Below are positions 1 to 9,567 of a stretch of DNA of 64,000 bases, in pieces. Source of the stretch: Schaalia canis (GTDB lineage: Bacteria > Actinomycetota > Actinomycetes > Actinomycetales > Actinomycetaceae); the NCBI RefSeq assembly GCF_003858455.1, contig NZ_RQZF01000001.1, positions 434,001 to 498,000 of the forward strand, read 5' to 3'. The notes under the pieces were generated by a model. The model searched no databases, was not told the origin of the DNA, and was given only the letters and a program-made list of their open reading frames with translations. The stretch's first letter is position 1, and each line of letters begins with the position of its first letter. The position numbers and the translations under genes are program-made.

Positions 1-305
1 CGACGAGCCTCATCCTCAGGCATATCTGAAAGGTTAACGATCACTGGCAGTCCATCACGGAAGGCTTCACCAATACTCAGAGCATCGTTGTACGAGGTCG
101 GGTGGACGGTGACAATACGGCTCAGATCAGCACGTCGCACCGGAGCGGCCTCGCGGTGGATCGGCGCCAACGGTTCGACAGGCTCCTCGGGCGTCGGAAA
201 GTCCACCAGATCTGCTTCATATTCGTCGATAAAAAACTCAGTGTCGTAATCCTCGGGGGTGTACCATCCAAGGAATTCACGAGCTTTAGCACCAAAACCA
301 GCCAT
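1..305 (-). CDS. sepF: SepF cell-division protein (3' end outside window)
   Basis: Cytoplasmic partner of FtsZ that tethers the Z-ring to the membrane and aligns filaments. Translation of the minus strand gives MAGFGAKAREFLGW at the start, an acidic linker, then the SepF core with IVTVHPTSYNDA and FRDGLPVIVNL, a highly characteristic stretch. The ATG at 303-305 follows GAGGAGA with 5 nt spacing. About 101 residues are visible and the C-terminal half lies beyond position 1. It is the last visible gene of the dcw run, downstream of ftsZ and pgeF as is usual in actinobacteria. Confidence 0.93.
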   Translation of the reverse strand, partial: MAGFGAKAREFLGWYTPEDYDTEFFIDEYEADLVDFPTPEEPVEPLAPIHREAAPVRRADLSRIVTVHPTSYNDALSIGEAFRDGLPVIVNLSDMPEDEAR

Positions 306-407
306 TACATTCTCCTCAAGCCAAAAGACCTCTGTGTCCACACGGTAATGCTCTTTTCCTATCCGCCAGGTAAGACACTCCGCAAAGCGCGAAGTCCTCT
401 GCGTGCC

Positions 408-1217
408 TCAAGCGTTTTCCCAGGTCGGCACAACAAGGGAAACATAACGTCCACTGCGCGGATCCCTGCGATGGGAATGCCATTGCTGATCTTCTAGCGT
501 GCAGCGGGCATCAATGGTCACGTGCTCGCACCCGGCGGCATGGAGCTGCGCAGCGGCAGCTTTCGGAAGATCAAGAGAGGGCGTCCCCCAGCGTGTGGCC
601 CCCGCAATCTTGGGCATCAACTGGGCAAGCTCACGTTGCATCTCAACGGGAACTTCGTAGCATTGCCCGCAGATAGCAGGAGCGATATAGACGCTGATCT
701 CGCGTGCTGAAAGTCCAAGTGAAGCAAAGATTTCGAGCGTGTGCAGGATAATGCCTGTAGTGAACCCAATGCGTCCTGCGTGGATGCCCGCAACTACCCG
801 CCCTTTGTCAGCAGAAAAAATAATCGGCATGCAATCTGCCGTCATCACAGCCACGGCTGGCGCCTGAGGCCAAGAGCGTGCGTCAACAACCACCCCGTCA
901 CAGGGAAGCTGAGGCCAAAGATGAGGATCGCGCTCACTCAGGAAAGAATCCGTCTGGCCAAGGGTCACCTGTACCCTACTTCGCACTGCTGGCGTATTCC
1001 CTCCGTCATGACGCACGAGGGCGACATCAGCAGAGTGGGTTTGATCCATCCATACAATTGGTCGTCCAATATGCTTCGCAAGTGCGTGGCGACGCTCAAG
1101 GACAAGGGTGGCGTCGTCTCCCACATGCAGGCCATAGTTGTCGCGTAAAGGGGAAATGCCCCGCTCCACCTGGGTGAGATAGAGCGAGGCATCCCCGACA
1201 GACAGTTGTTCGATCAT
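408..1217 (-). CDS. pgeF: Peptidoglycan editing factor / multicopper-oxidase-like laccase-domain protein (YfiH/PgeF)
   Basis: 269 residues, the normal family length. The conserved metal-site residues are visible: QTHSADV with His61, TADCMP with Cys129 and GIHAGR with His146, followed by a C-terminal CTLED...SHRRD block. Members have been linked to removing wrongly incorporated residues from peptidoglycan precursors and also to purine nucleoside phosphorylase activity, so the exact substrate is open. The ATG overlaps the ftsZ stop as ATGA, and no Shine-Dalgarno sequence is seen before it, so translation is probably coupled to ftsZ. The ftsZ-pgeF-sepF order is typical of actinobacteria. Confidence 0.9.
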   Translation of the reverse strand: MIEQLSVGDASLYLTQVERGISPLRDNYGLHVGDDATLVLERRHALAKHIGRPIVWMDQTHSADVALVRHDGGNTPAVRSRVQVTLGQTDSFLSERDPHLWPQLPCDGVVVDARSWPQAPAVAVMTADCMPIIFSADKGRVVAGIHAGRIGFTTGIILHTLEIFASLGLSAREISVYIAPAICGQCYEVPVEMQRELAQLMPKIAGATRWGTPSLDLPKAAAAQLHAAGCEHVTIDARCTLEDQQWHSHRRDPRSGRYVSLVVPTWENA

Positions 1218-2584
1218 CGGAGGAAGTCAGGCAGATCGAGGTCAGGCGTGTGATCGTCCTCGTCGAAGATGCGCGGCACTTCAAGCGACCCGTCCTCAAA
1301 AGCGTTCGGGTCTGCTTGCTGGCGCACGGGTTGCGCCGCTGCAGGGAAGGTCTGTCGGGAAGGCACGTTCACCTCGGCGCGATGCTGAGCAACGGGGGTG
1401 GCCGGAGCTTCGGCAACCGGCAGGGTTCCCAGGCTTCGCACCGGAGCGGGGGTCGGGCTGGCAGGCTGGGCTGAAGCGGCAACCTGAGCCGGGTTTGCAG
1501 ACTGGGCAGTGGCAGCCGGGTAGGGAGGTGCGGGCGGCACCACCGGAGCAGACTGAACGGGTGCCGGAGCAGGAACAGATGGCACTGCAGGAGGAGCGGG
1601 CCGCATTGATGCAGCAGCGTTCGCCTGCGCGGTCTGATCGAGCGGAGCGTCAAAACCAGCAGCAATGACAGTTACTCGGATTTCATCACCAAGAGCATCG
1701 TCAATGACGTTACCGAAAATGATGTTTGCTTCGGGGTGGACAGCCTCGCGCACAAGCAAGGAGGATTGGTAGATCTCCTGCAGGCCCAGGTCAGAACCAC
1801 CCTGGAAGAACATGAGAACACCATGAGCACCATCAATGGAGGCCTCCAGCAGCGGGGAGGAAATAGCCATTTCGACGGCGCGAACGGCGCGGTCTTCACC
1901 CGATGCCGCGCCAATGCCCATGATCGCAGAGCCAGCGTCCTTCATCACTGACTTCACATCATTGAAGTCCACATTGATCAGACCTGGCGTGGTGATCAAT
2001 TCGGTGATGCCTTGGACACCCGAAAGGAGCACCTGGTCTGCGGCCTTGAAGGCGTCAAGGACAGAGATGTTCTTGTCGGAGATATCAAGCAGACGATCGT
2101 TGGGAATGACGATAAGAGTGTCGACCTCCGCACGCAGTGCTTCAACGCCCTGGTCGGCCTGAACGGCGCGGCGGTTACCCTCGAAAGAGAAGGGGCGGGT
2201 GACGACGCCAACGGTTAGCGCACCAGCATGGCGAGCCAGACGAGCGACGACGGGTGCCGCCCCTGTGCCTGTGCCACCGCCTTCACCTGCGGTAACAAAG
2301 ACCATGTCAGCGCCTTCGAGGGCGTCGGCAATCTCGTCAGCGTGGTCTTCGGCAGCCTGACGGCCCACGGAAGGATCAGCCCCCGCACCGAGGCCGTGCG
2401 TGAGGTCGCGGCCGATGTCGAGCTTAGTTTCAGCCTCGGAAAGAATGAGTGCCTGCGCGTCTGTGTTGACGGCTACGAACTCGACTCCTTTGAGGTTGAT
2501 CTCGATCATGCGGTTCACGGCGTTCACACCGCCGCCACCGACACCGACAACCTTGATAACTGCATGTCCCTGATACTGGGCCAT
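1214..2584 (-). CDS. ftsZ: Cell division GTPase FtsZ
   Basis: Tubulin homologue that polymerises into the Z-ring. 456 residues. The N-terminal nucleotide-binding half carries the tubulin signature GGGTGTG at 102-108, and the T7 loop NVDFND follows near residue 206. From about 320 to 430 there is a Pro/Ala-rich, low-complexity linker, longer than in many FtsZ proteins. The C-terminal peptide DLPDFLR is the conserved docking site for SepF and FtsW. The start ATG is preceded by GGGAGG. The 200-bp upstream gap is the largest within this gene run and may hold a dedicated ftsZ promoter. Confidence 0.98.
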   Translation of the reverse strand: MAQYQGHAVIKVVGVGGGGVNAVNRMIEINLKGVEFVAVNTDAQALILSEAETKLDIGRDLTHGLGAGADPSVGRQAAEDHADEIADALEGADMVFVTAGEGGGTGTGAAPVVARLARHAGALTVGVVTRPFSFEGNRRAVQADQGVEALRAEVDTLIVIPNDRLLDISDKNISVLDAFKAADQVLLSGVQGITELITTPGLINVDFNDVKSVMKDAGSAIMGIGAASGEDRAVRAVEMAISSPLLEASIDGAHGVLMFFQGGSDLGLQEIYQSSLLVREAVHPEANIIFGNVIDDALGDEIRVTVIAAGFDAPLDQTAQANAAASMRPAPPAVPSVPAPAPVQSAPVVPPAPPYPAATAQSANPAQVAASAQPASPTPAPVRSLGTLPVAEAPATPVAQHRAEVNVPSRQTFPAAAQPVRQQADPNAFEDGSLEVPRIFDEDDHTPDLDLPDFLR

Positions 2585-2600
2585 CGCGCCTCCCTCATTA

Positions 2601-2630
2601 CCTCAACCCTCAACCTCAAGTTGAAGGTTG
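2601..2630. repeat. Tandem and inverted CAACCT/TTGAGG repeat in the ftsZ leader
   Basis: Read on the minus strand, TTGAGG-type hexamers recur just 5' of the ftsZ ribosome binding site, and CAACCT at 2611-2616 is mirrored by AGGTTG at 2624-2629. It lies 17-46 nt upstream of the ftsZ start codon, so it would sit in the leader mRNA or the promoter. Function unknown; a regulatory role in ftsZ expression is an inference. Confidence 0.45.
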
Positions 2631-2767
2631 ACGTTTGCTTGTCTGTCTGCCGCGGCAAAGGTATGCGCCGACACGGGATACAGCAAGGACATTGCTGCGC
2701 GTGTCGCAGCCCCTCAGAGTTTCCCCAGCTAAACAGGTGTCACTGTCAATACTTCACACGAAGCACT

Positions 2768-2784
2768 CCGCCTAAAGTAGGCGG
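2768..2784 (-). terminator. Stem-loop directly after ftsQ
   Basis: CCGCCTA and TAGGCGG form a perfect 7-bp stem with a 3-nt loop, starting 2 nt after the ftsQ stop. No T-run follows on the minus strand, so it is a weak terminator, attenuator or mRNA-processing hairpin separating ftsQ from ftsZ rather than a full terminator. Confidence 0.45.
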
Positions 2785-2786
2785 GA

Positions 2787-4049
2787 TTAGCCAGCGGTCA
2801 CCGGCGAAGTCGGAGAGGACACGTCATACATCTTCGCCTCGCGTTGCGTGACGAGAACCTGAAGAACCCTGGCCTTCAACTCATGGTCAGTCAGTGTTCC
2901 CCACCTCACCTGACGCCCTCCCTGTAAGGCAATCGTTAACTGATGATTGGCCACAGTCAGGGACTCCACACGACTGCGCATATCCTCAGTAAGTGCATTC
3001 CACGCGGCACTGACGCCACGCGCATTCTGCTCACGCGACGGCACACCATCAGGGAAAAGCACGAGTGGAAGTTCTGCTGGGCGCTGCTCGACCCTGGAGA
3101 GTTCAACACCATCCTCATCGAGCGTCAACAAAGCTCCCTCCACCTGAGTAACCAACACTGGCGTGCGCAAGGTGTAGGTCACCTCAACGCCATTTGGCCA
3201 GTGCTTCACAACGGTGGCTTCTTTCACCTGGGGAATCCCCTCGATGCTTTCTTCCACGGCTGCAGAACTCAAGCGAGTAAGAGGCGTCCCGATATAGGGA
3301 GCGACCCGAGCGTGCACTTCCTCGGCCGGCACGCTCGGTTCTGAGGTCACGACCTGAATCTTCTCACCACTCAAAGCAAAGAGAGCGGAGAAAAAGACAG
3401 CCCACACGCCGGCAAGAACGCAAAGAACAGCGCCTACGGCACTCGCAATATGGACTGAGGTCAGGCGCTTGCGCGCGCGTAGCCGCTCCTCAATACGTTC
3501 AACGCTGGCTTCCTGAGGGGATTCCTCCCTGGGGCCAAGAATTTCTGCAGCGTCGTCTGCACCCAACGGGGTTCGCATTCGACGAATTGCTTGGCCCTGC
3601 TCCTTTGTGCGGCTACGAGGCTGTTCCAGCGGCTCGGTGAGTACCGTTGGGGTGGCATCCTGCGCCTGAGGAGTAGTTGGCGTGCGCGGCGTCTGCTCTG
3701 AGTCTCTCATCTGCGAGGCAGGGAGCTTTTGTGAGAGTGCTGCGGCGCTGGTTGACGTACCGCGAGCTTTTCGTTCACGCGCCTGCCGTGCGAGCTGCGC
3801 TCCTTGACCGGCATAGCGCTCACGACGATGGCGTTCACGTGCGCCTGTCGCAGGTGGTGGGGGCGCCGGAGACCTAGACTCCGCTGTGTTTCTCTCTCCC
3901 TGTTTGTTTCCTACTCCGTGCTGGCGGCCAGAGTCAGCGGTACCAGAGTGATCCCGCTGCTCACTTGTTGAGGATCGAGGGCCCACAGGTGCCTGTCCCG
4001 ATGGCATTTCAGGGCGTCGCTGGCGACGCGGGCGAGGCGGATTTTTCAC
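2787..4049 (-). CDS. ftsQ: Divisome protein FtsQ (DivIB)
   Basis: Bitopic membrane protein that links FtsL/FtsB to late division proteins. 420 residues, long for the family: the first ~197 residues are a hydrophilic, Arg/Pro/Gln/Ser-rich cytoplasmic region. A single membrane segment lies at about 199-226, then a POTRA domain begins around 228 (IQVVTSEP... and HWPNGVEVTYTLRTPVLV near 270-300) and the beta domain completes the protein. The ATG overlaps the murC stop as ATGA. The POTRA domain and the position between murC and ftsZ make the call secure; the N-terminal half has no recognisable domain. Confidence 0.92.
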   Translation of the reverse strand: MKNPPRPRRQRRPEMPSGQAPVGPRSSTSEQRDHSGTADSGRQHGVGNKQGERNTAESRSPAPPPPATGARERHRRERYAGQGAQLARQARERKARGTSTSAAALSQKLPASQMRDSEQTPRTPTTPQAQDATPTVLTEPLEQPRSRTKEQGQAIRRMRTPLGADDAAEILGPREESPQEASVERIEERLRARKRLTSVHIASAVGAVLCVLAGVWAVFFSALFALSGEKIQVVTSEPSVPAEEVHARVAPYIGTPLTRLSSAAVEESIEGIPQVKEATVVKHWPNGVEVTYTLRTPVLVTQVEGALLTLDEDGVELSRVEQRPAELPLVLFPDGVPSREQNARGVSAAWNALTEDMRSRVESLTVANHQLTIALQGGRQVRWGTLTDHELKARVLQVLVTQREAKMYDVSSPTSPVTAG

Positions 4050-5503
4050 GAGGCATCGGCGCTTTCGTCTGTCGCAGAGGCTTCAGCGGCATTCCCACAG
4101 CCCCATGCCTCCACAAGGATTGGGGCAACCTGTGTGATAGAGCCTGCGCCCATCGTCATCACAATGCCTCCTTCAGGGGTGTTCTCGGCGGCATAGCGGG
4201 CAGCATCACACATGTCAGGGATGAAGTGTGCTCCAGGCAAATGACGGGTAATCACCCTCGAATCCACGCCCTCAACGGGATCTTCACGAGCGGCATAAAT
4301 ATCGCAAACAATGACGGTGTCTGCCGCACTTAACGCCTGCGCGAAGCGCTCAGCAAAAGAGAGAGTGCGCGAGAACAAATGGGGTTGGAACACAACCGTG
4401 ACATGTCCATCCCCAGCGACGGTGCGCGCCTGGGCAAGCGCGGCAGCAACCTCGGTTGGATGATGAGCGTAGTCGTCAATGACGCGCCTGCCAGCGCACT
4501 GGCCGCGCAGTTCAAACCGGCGCGCAGTGCCTCGGAAGGCAGTGAGTCCTTCCGCCATTGCGACGGGATTCATTCCCAGCCAAACGCCTGTTGTCCATGC
4601 CCCAGCCGCATTGAGGATGTTATGTTCGCCTGGCACCGCAAGACGAAGCTCATGAGAGAGGCGCTCTCCGTCTCGCACCCAACTCAACAGGGCACTCGCG
4701 CTATCAGCGCTGTTCGAGAGCACCTCAATCGTCACCTCAGGCGCGCTCAGACTGAGTTCAGGACGACCATAACGGATGACCTCATAGCCGTTTTGACGAG
4801 CGTAGTCAGCCAAACGCATAGCCCCTGCATCCTCAGTGCAGGTAACAAGAACGCCCCCGGGGATAAGGCGTGCCAGAAAATCCCTAAAGACCTGCTCGAA
4901 AGCCTCTGTTGACCCGTAGCGATCCAGGTGGTCAGGCTCAATATTGGTGACCAACTCGACGCTTGGAGCATAGTTCAAAAAAGAGCCATCTGACTCATCA
5001 GCTTCGGCCACGAAAATATCGCCTGAGCCCACTACCGCACCCGAGCCAATCCCCGGCAGAACAGAACCAACAGCAGCAGACGGATCAGCCCCCACATGGC
5101 GCAATGCCACGGTAAGCATGCCTGAAGTGGTGGTCTTTCCATGCGCCCCCGCTACCGCGACGAAACGCATACCCTCCGATGCCAAAGCCAAGGCTTCAGA
5201 ACGGTGGATCACCTCCTGCCCGCGCTCGACCGCCAATGCATATTCAGGATTATTCGGGCGAATAGCAGAGGAAACCACCACAGTTGCCCCAGAAGCAAGA
5301 TGTTCGGGCGCGTGACCGACAAAAGCCGCCACTCCCAATGAACGCAAATGTTCAAGAGCGGGTGAATCTGCCTGGTCAGAGCCGCTGACCTGGGCCCCCC
5401 GAGCCGCAAGCAGCTCAGCAACTACTGACATTCCAGCGCCACCCATGCCAATAAGATGAAAATGACGCCCGGAAAGATCCCGCACCTGCCCGATATCGCT
5501 CAT
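4046..5503 (-). CDS. murC: UDP-N-acetylmuramate--L-alanine ligase
   Basis: Adds L-Ala to UDP-MurNAc, the first step of the cytoplasmic peptide stem, using ATP. 485 residues. GMGGAG at 19-24 is the UDP-binding loop, AGAHGKTTTSG near 119-128 is the Mur-ligase ATP P-loop, EADESDGS and NIEPDHLDRYGS are the metal and carbamylated-Lys regions, and DDYAHHPTE is the C-terminal domain signature. The start codon overlaps the murG stop (ATGA) and has GAGG upstream. Confidence 0.97.
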   Translation of the reverse strand: MSDIGQVRDLSGRHFHLIGMGGAGMSVVAELLAARGAQVSGSDQADSPALEHLRSLGVAAFVGHAPEHLASGATVVVSSAIRPNNPEYALAVERGQEVIHRSEALALASEGMRFVAVAGAHGKTTTSGMLTVALRHVGADPSAAVGSVLPGIGSGAVVGSGDIFVAEADESDGSFLNYAPSVELVTNIEPDHLDRYGSTEAFEQVFRDFLARLIPGGVLVTCTEDAGAMRLADYARQNGYEVIRYGRPELSLSAPEVTIEVLSNSADSASALLSWVRDGERLSHELRLAVPGEHNILNAAGAWTTGVWLGMNPVAMAEGLTAFRGTARRFELRGQCAGRRVIDDYAHHPTEVAAALAQARTVAGDGHVTVVFQPHLFSRTLSFAERFAQALSAADTVIVCDIYAAREDPVEGVDSRVITRHLPGAHFIPDMCDAARYAAENTPEGGIVMTMGAGSITQVAPILVEAWGCGNAAEASATDESADAS

Positions 5504-6615
5504 TCCTGCACCTCTTCGATAATCGCTTCGGCAAGCCGCTGCGCAGCATCCACAATGCCTAAACCGGCAGTTGCCTCACGCATCTGTCGATACTCCCCAC
5601 TGGTAATGAGAGGGAAGATCGTTGTGCGCACATATGCGCCATCAAGTTGAGCGTCAGCAACCATCAGCGCACCACCAGCCGCCACATGATCCGCGGCGTT
5701 AAGGCGCTGCTCACCATTGCCGATGGGGAGGGGCACATACACGGCAGGAATACCCAGAGCCGTCAGCTCAGCAACTGTGCCCGCACCTGAACGGCAGACC
5801 ACAAGATCAGCAACAGCCAGCGCGTCCTCCATTGTGGTCAGGTAGTCCAACACCACCCAACGATCCTCAACGCCGGTTCCCTTCAATGCCTCACGTACAG
5901 CGGCGTCTTTGCCTTTACCTGTCAAATGCAGCACCTGGACGTCATCAGGAAGAGAAGGAGCCTCCCCCACCATGACTTCGTTGACATGCTGGGCACCCAG
6001 GGAACCTCCCGTAATGACGATGGTCGCCAGATCTGGACGAAGTCCCAGCCGCTCAGCGGCCGCAACCCGAGCAGCGTCGGCGCCTTCGGGAGTTAGGCGC
6101 TTCTGAGCTAAATCGGCCATCACAGGACGCAAAGGTAAACCGGTGACAATCGTTGTGCCATTCTTTGCTGATAGTGGAGTCGAAGCGAAGGTTAAAGCAA
6201 CCACCTTGGCGTTGGCTGCGCCCACCTTATTCGCCAGGCCCGGGCGAGCATTCTGTTCATGAACAACAATCGGCACGCCAAGTTTCTTCGCTGCCCGGTA
6301 GGCAGGCGTAGACACATAACCGCCAAAGCCAACGACAACATCGGCGCCACGAATCTCCTGCTCAGCCTTGCGGGTGGCCTCGTGGAAACGGGCGGGGAAG
6401 GTCAGGAGCGCCGTATTCGGGCGACGAGGGAAGGGCACACGAGGAATGACCGAGAAGGGCAGCCCCGCGTCCGGGACTAACGTGGCTTCCAAGCCCTCTG
6501 CAGTTCCAAGTACGGACACCTCACATCCGCGTTCACGCAGAACATGCGCTGTCGCCAGCAAAGGGTTAACGTGACCAGCGGTTCCTCCGCCTGCCATGAC
6601 AATCCGAGGGGTCAT
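5500..6615 (-). CDS. murG: Lipid II synthase: UDP-GlcNAc transferase MurG
   Basis: Membrane-associated GT28 glycosyltransferase that adds GlcNAc to lipid I, forming lipid II. 371 residues, normal length. The glycine-rich loop GGGTAGHVNP at 9-18 binds lipid I, and TGGSLGAQHVNE and CRSGAGTVAEL mark the nucleotide-sugar half. The ATG is preceded by AAGGAGG, a strong ribosome binding site, consistent with the 103-bp gap after ftsW where translational coupling is lost. Confidence 0.97.
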   Translation of the reverse strand: MTPRIVMAGGGTAGHVNPLLATAHVLRERGCEVSVLGTAEGLEATLVPDAGLPFSVIPRVPFPRRPNTALLTFPARFHEATRKAEQEIRGADVVVGFGGYVSTPAYRAAKKLGVPIVVHEQNARPGLANKVGAANAKVVALTFASTPLSAKNGTTIVTGLPLRPVMADLAQKRLTPEGADAARVAAAERLGLRPDLATIVITGGSLGAQHVNEVMVGEAPSLPDDVQVLHLTGKGKDAAVREALKGTGVEDRWVVLDYLTTMEDALAVADLVVCRSGAGTVAELTALGIPAVYVPLPIGNGEQRLNAADHVAAGGALMVADAQLDGAYVRTTIFPLITSGEYRQMREATAGLGIVDAAQRLAEAIIEEVQE

Positions 6616-6718
6616 TCCGCGGCCTCCTTGTGCATGCGTCTCAACACTTCACTTCTGTCTGAGACAGTACAACACTTCTCACTCGCCTTGGCCGTAATCA
6701 CGACCAACGCTAAGGCTT

Positions 6719-7999
6719 TCAGACGAATTTCACGGCGGTGGCCGAGCGACGCGGACGCGCGACCCGAGGATCACGGCCCGCCGAGGCCTCGTCCGGTCGG
6801 CCAACTTGCCGCATCCCCGCATCATTTCGCGCAATCGACAAAACCACTCCCAGAGCAATACTCGTGAAAAGCAGCGAGGAGCCGCCTGAAGAAACGAAGG
6901 GAAGTGGGACGCCAATAACCGGGCCAATATTGCTCACAGAGGTGATATTGATAAGGGCTTGCACACCGATCCATGTCGCCACCCCACCCACAACAACGCG
7001 GTCAAAAAGCTGCGGGGTGTGGGCACATAAACGCAACAATCCCCACAGGAGCAAACCAATACACAAGAGAACGACGGTGGAACCGAAGAAACCAAACTCT
7101 TCACCAATGATGGCCAAGATGAAGTCCGTATCAGCCTCTTGCAGGTAGTTCCATTTCTCGCGCGAGGCTCCCGGTCCGACGCCAAAAAGTCCCCCCGTTC
7201 CAAACGCCCACATCGCGTGGTCAATCTGTGTTGGCGCCGACAGGCTGCGCTCAGGTTTAGCCCAGGGGAGGATCTCCATGACGCGCTTGATGCGGGTCGG
7301 GTTGCTCAGCACGAGCAGGACGCTGACGGGAATAAGAGCCGCGAACAACACGGCGAACCATTTCTTGGGAAGGTCAGCAACCCACAGTGCACCCACACAG
7401 GCAAGGGCCATCACCATAGCGGTTCCCAAATCTCGACCAAGCATGACGGCCAGCAGTGCCAAGCCAATGGGGACACCGGCCAGCACCATGATCTGGGCAG
7501 GATCCTTCAAGCGCGTACCGGGCCTGCTCAGGACCCACGCAAGAAAAAGAATGATCCCAAGTTTAAGGATTTCGGAAGGCTGCAAAAGAAAGGGAAGGCC
7601 CGGGATGCGGATCCAGTTCGTGTTACCACCCTCGGACGCGCCCAGAGGTGAAAGCACAAGGGTCTGGGCAACGAGGGAGCCCAGGAAAGCAACCCACGCG
7701 AGGGTTCTCCACCAATGCGGTCGAAAAAGCTGAACGATCCCCATTGCCACCAGAGCAGCAAGAACCAGCATGACAGGCTTAAGAAAAGCCTTGTAGGGAT
7801 CCTTTTCGGCAGCAATATTCATGACCGCCTGCGAGGAGAAGGCCATCATCAAACCGATAGCAATCAGGAGCAGTGCAGGCACGACAATGAGGTAGAAGGT
7901 AGTGACCGCCGAGTATTCCCTTTGGGTGTGTCCTGGGCGTTCAAACTCAATACGAGGCAGACGCAGCCGCGCCATCAAAGACTGGATCCTTGCTCCCAT
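6719..7999 (-). CDS. ftsW: SEDS-family peptidoglycan glycosyltransferase FtsW
   Basis: Polytopic membrane enzyme that polymerises lipid II at the septum with its class B PBP partner FtsI. 426 residues with about ten hydrophobic segments. SEDS signatures are clear: GREWNY-like region at REKWNYLQEADTDFI, GEEFGFFGS, and PLPFVSSGGSSLL near the C-terminus. A short basic tail (ARPRRSATAVKFV) ends the protein. The start ATG shares its A with the murD TAA stop (TAATG). Confidence 0.96.
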   Translation of the reverse strand: MGARIQSLMARLRLPRIEFERPGHTQREYSAVTTFYLIVVPALLLIAIGLMMAFSSQAVMNIAAEKDPYKAFLKPVMLVLAALVAMGIVQLFRPHWWRTLAWVAFLGSLVAQTLVLSPLGASEGGNTNWIRIPGLPFLLQPSEILKLGIILFLAWVLSRPGTRLKDPAQIMVLAGVPIGLALLAVMLGRDLGTAMVMALACVGALWVADLPKKWFAVLFAALIPVSVLLVLSNPTRIKRVMEILPWAKPERSLSAPTQIDHAMWAFGTGGLFGVGPGASREKWNYLQEADTDFILAIIGEEFGFFGSTVVLLCIGLLLWGLLRLCAHTPQLFDRVVVGGVATWIGVQALINITSVSNIGPVIGVPLPFVSSGGSSLLFTSIALGVVLSIARNDAGMRQVGRPDEASAGRDPRVARPRRSATAVKFV

Positions 8000-9567
8000 T
8001 AGGAGTCCTGTCCCCCACCTGGCTCACCGTCAGGTAAATCATGCTGGGTGGTCTGCGTCTCCTGCCACTGTTCAGCAAGCCGGCGGACAGCATCAACGAA
8101 AGCCTCACCGCGCTCACTGTAGCTCGCAAACTGATCCCACGAGGCGGCAGCGGGAGCAAGCACCACGGTATCGCCGGGGCGGGAGAGGGCAACGGCCTCG
8201 TTCACGACTGAAAACATCCAGTCCTCGTGTCCGTCGACCTCAACGACAGGGATGTGGGGAGCCTGGGAGGTCAGAGCATCACGGAGGACACTGCGGTCCT
8301 CACCAATGAGGACAACCCCACGCAGGCGGTCGGCCACTTGTGCGACACATTCATTGAGGTCTTGCCCTTTAGTGTCGCCACCGGCAATCCAGATTGCGGT
8401 CCCCTTGGGAATACCAACAAGCGAGGCCACCGCCGCATGAGCGTTAGTCGCCTTCGAATCATTAATCCACGCCATGTCTGCCGCATAGGCGACAAGCGCA
8501 CGCCTGTGTCCTGCCGGCTGATAGTTTCGCAGCCCCTGAGCGACGGCTTCTGCTTCAACGCCATGAGCCCGGGCAAGGGCGGCCGCAGCTAAGGCATCCG
8601 CGACAACAGCCGGTGTCAGTTGTGGGCCAAATCCGACGGTGAGGTCAGTAAGATCAGCGAGGAAAGCCGCTTCCTTCTGACGATTCGGGACAAACGCCCG
8701 ATCCACGAGGGCGCCCTCCACCAGACCGATTTGCGACACCGCAGGGGTTCCCAGGGTGATGCCGATTGCACGCGCACCCTCGATAACGTCTGCGTTGGCA
8801 ACCATGCGTTCTACTGCGCGATCCTCACTGGGATACACGCATGCGATCTGGGTATTTTCATAAATCCGAGCTTTTGCCGCCGCGTAGGCAGACACGCTCC
8901 CGTGCCAATCCACATGATCGGCGTCAACATTGAGGCACACCGACGCCTCAGGGCTCAGTGTCGAGGTCGTGTAGAGCTGGAAGGAGGACAGCTCAACGGC
9001 AAAGACCGTGGCGTCAGAATTAACGGCTTCAACGATCGGGGTTCCAATATTCCCGACCTCAAGGACATTCTCGCCAGCCGCACGCAAAATCGACCCTAAC
9101 ATTCCAACGGTTGTGGTCTTTCCATTCGTGCCCGTGACGCACAGCCACGGGCGCCCGGCGTGTTCGCCCGCCTCTTGCAGGCGCCAAGCCAGCTCAACCT
9201 CACCGATAAGAGGAATGGAGGCGGCGCTTGCAGCCTCGAAAATTGGCGTGTGCTGGGGGATCCCTGGAGAGACAACAATGAGGCCAGGCTCGGCGGCCAT
9301 CACCGAGTCTGCAAGGAGTTGCAGATCTGGTTCAACGGTGAGCTCTACACCGTCGACGATCACGTCGGAGGATTTTTGATCCCAAGCGGCGACGCGCAGA
9401 CCTCGTGCACTCAGGACTCGTGCGCATGCCTGCCCTGACCTTCCCCATCCGATAATGGCGATGACAGACTCAGTTCCCGCACCACCAGGAAGGCCAGTGA
9501 TTTGACGCTCTGGCGGTAGCTCAGAGAGCACATCCGGGGTTTTCTCGCTCACAGCTTCGACACCCAT
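7999..9567 (-). CDS. murD: UDP-N-acetylmuramoylalanine--D-glutamate ligase
   Basis: Adds D-Glu to the nascent stem peptide. 522 residues as drawn. IIGWGRSGQAC near 38 is the UDP-binding loop, TGTNGKTTTVGML is the P-loop, ELSSFQLYT and NVDADHVDWHGS follow, and WINDSKATNAHA is the typical MurD C-domain motif. The drawn ATG overlaps mraY by 19 bp. An in-frame GTG at 9552 would give the 4-bp GTGA overlap seen at other junctions here, and is an equally good start. Neither has a strong Shine-Dalgarno sequence. Confidence 0.95.
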   Translation of the reverse strand: MGVEAVSEKTPDVLSELPPERQITGLPGGAGTESVIAIIGWGRSGQACARVLSARGLRVAAWDQKSSDVIVDGVELTVEPDLQLLADSVMAAEPGLIVVSPGIPQHTPIFEAASAASIPLIGEVELAWRLQEAGEHAGRPWLCVTGTNGKTTTVGMLGSILRAAGENVLEVGNIGTPIVEAVNSDATVFAVELSSFQLYTTSTLSPEASVCLNVDADHVDWHGSVSAYAAAKARIYENTQIACVYPSEDRAVERMVANADVIEGARAIGITLGTPAVSQIGLVEGALVDRAFVPNRQKEAAFLADLTDLTVGFGPQLTPAVVADALAAAALARAHGVEAEAVAQGLRNYQPAGHRRALVAYAADMAWINDSKATNAHAAVASLVGIPKGTAIWIAGGDTKGQDLNECVAQVADRLRGVVLIGEDRSVLRDALTSQAPHIPVVEVDGHEDWMFSVVNEAVALSRPGDTVVLAPAAASWDQFASYSERGEAFVDAVRRLAEQWQETQTTQHDLPDGEPGGGQDS

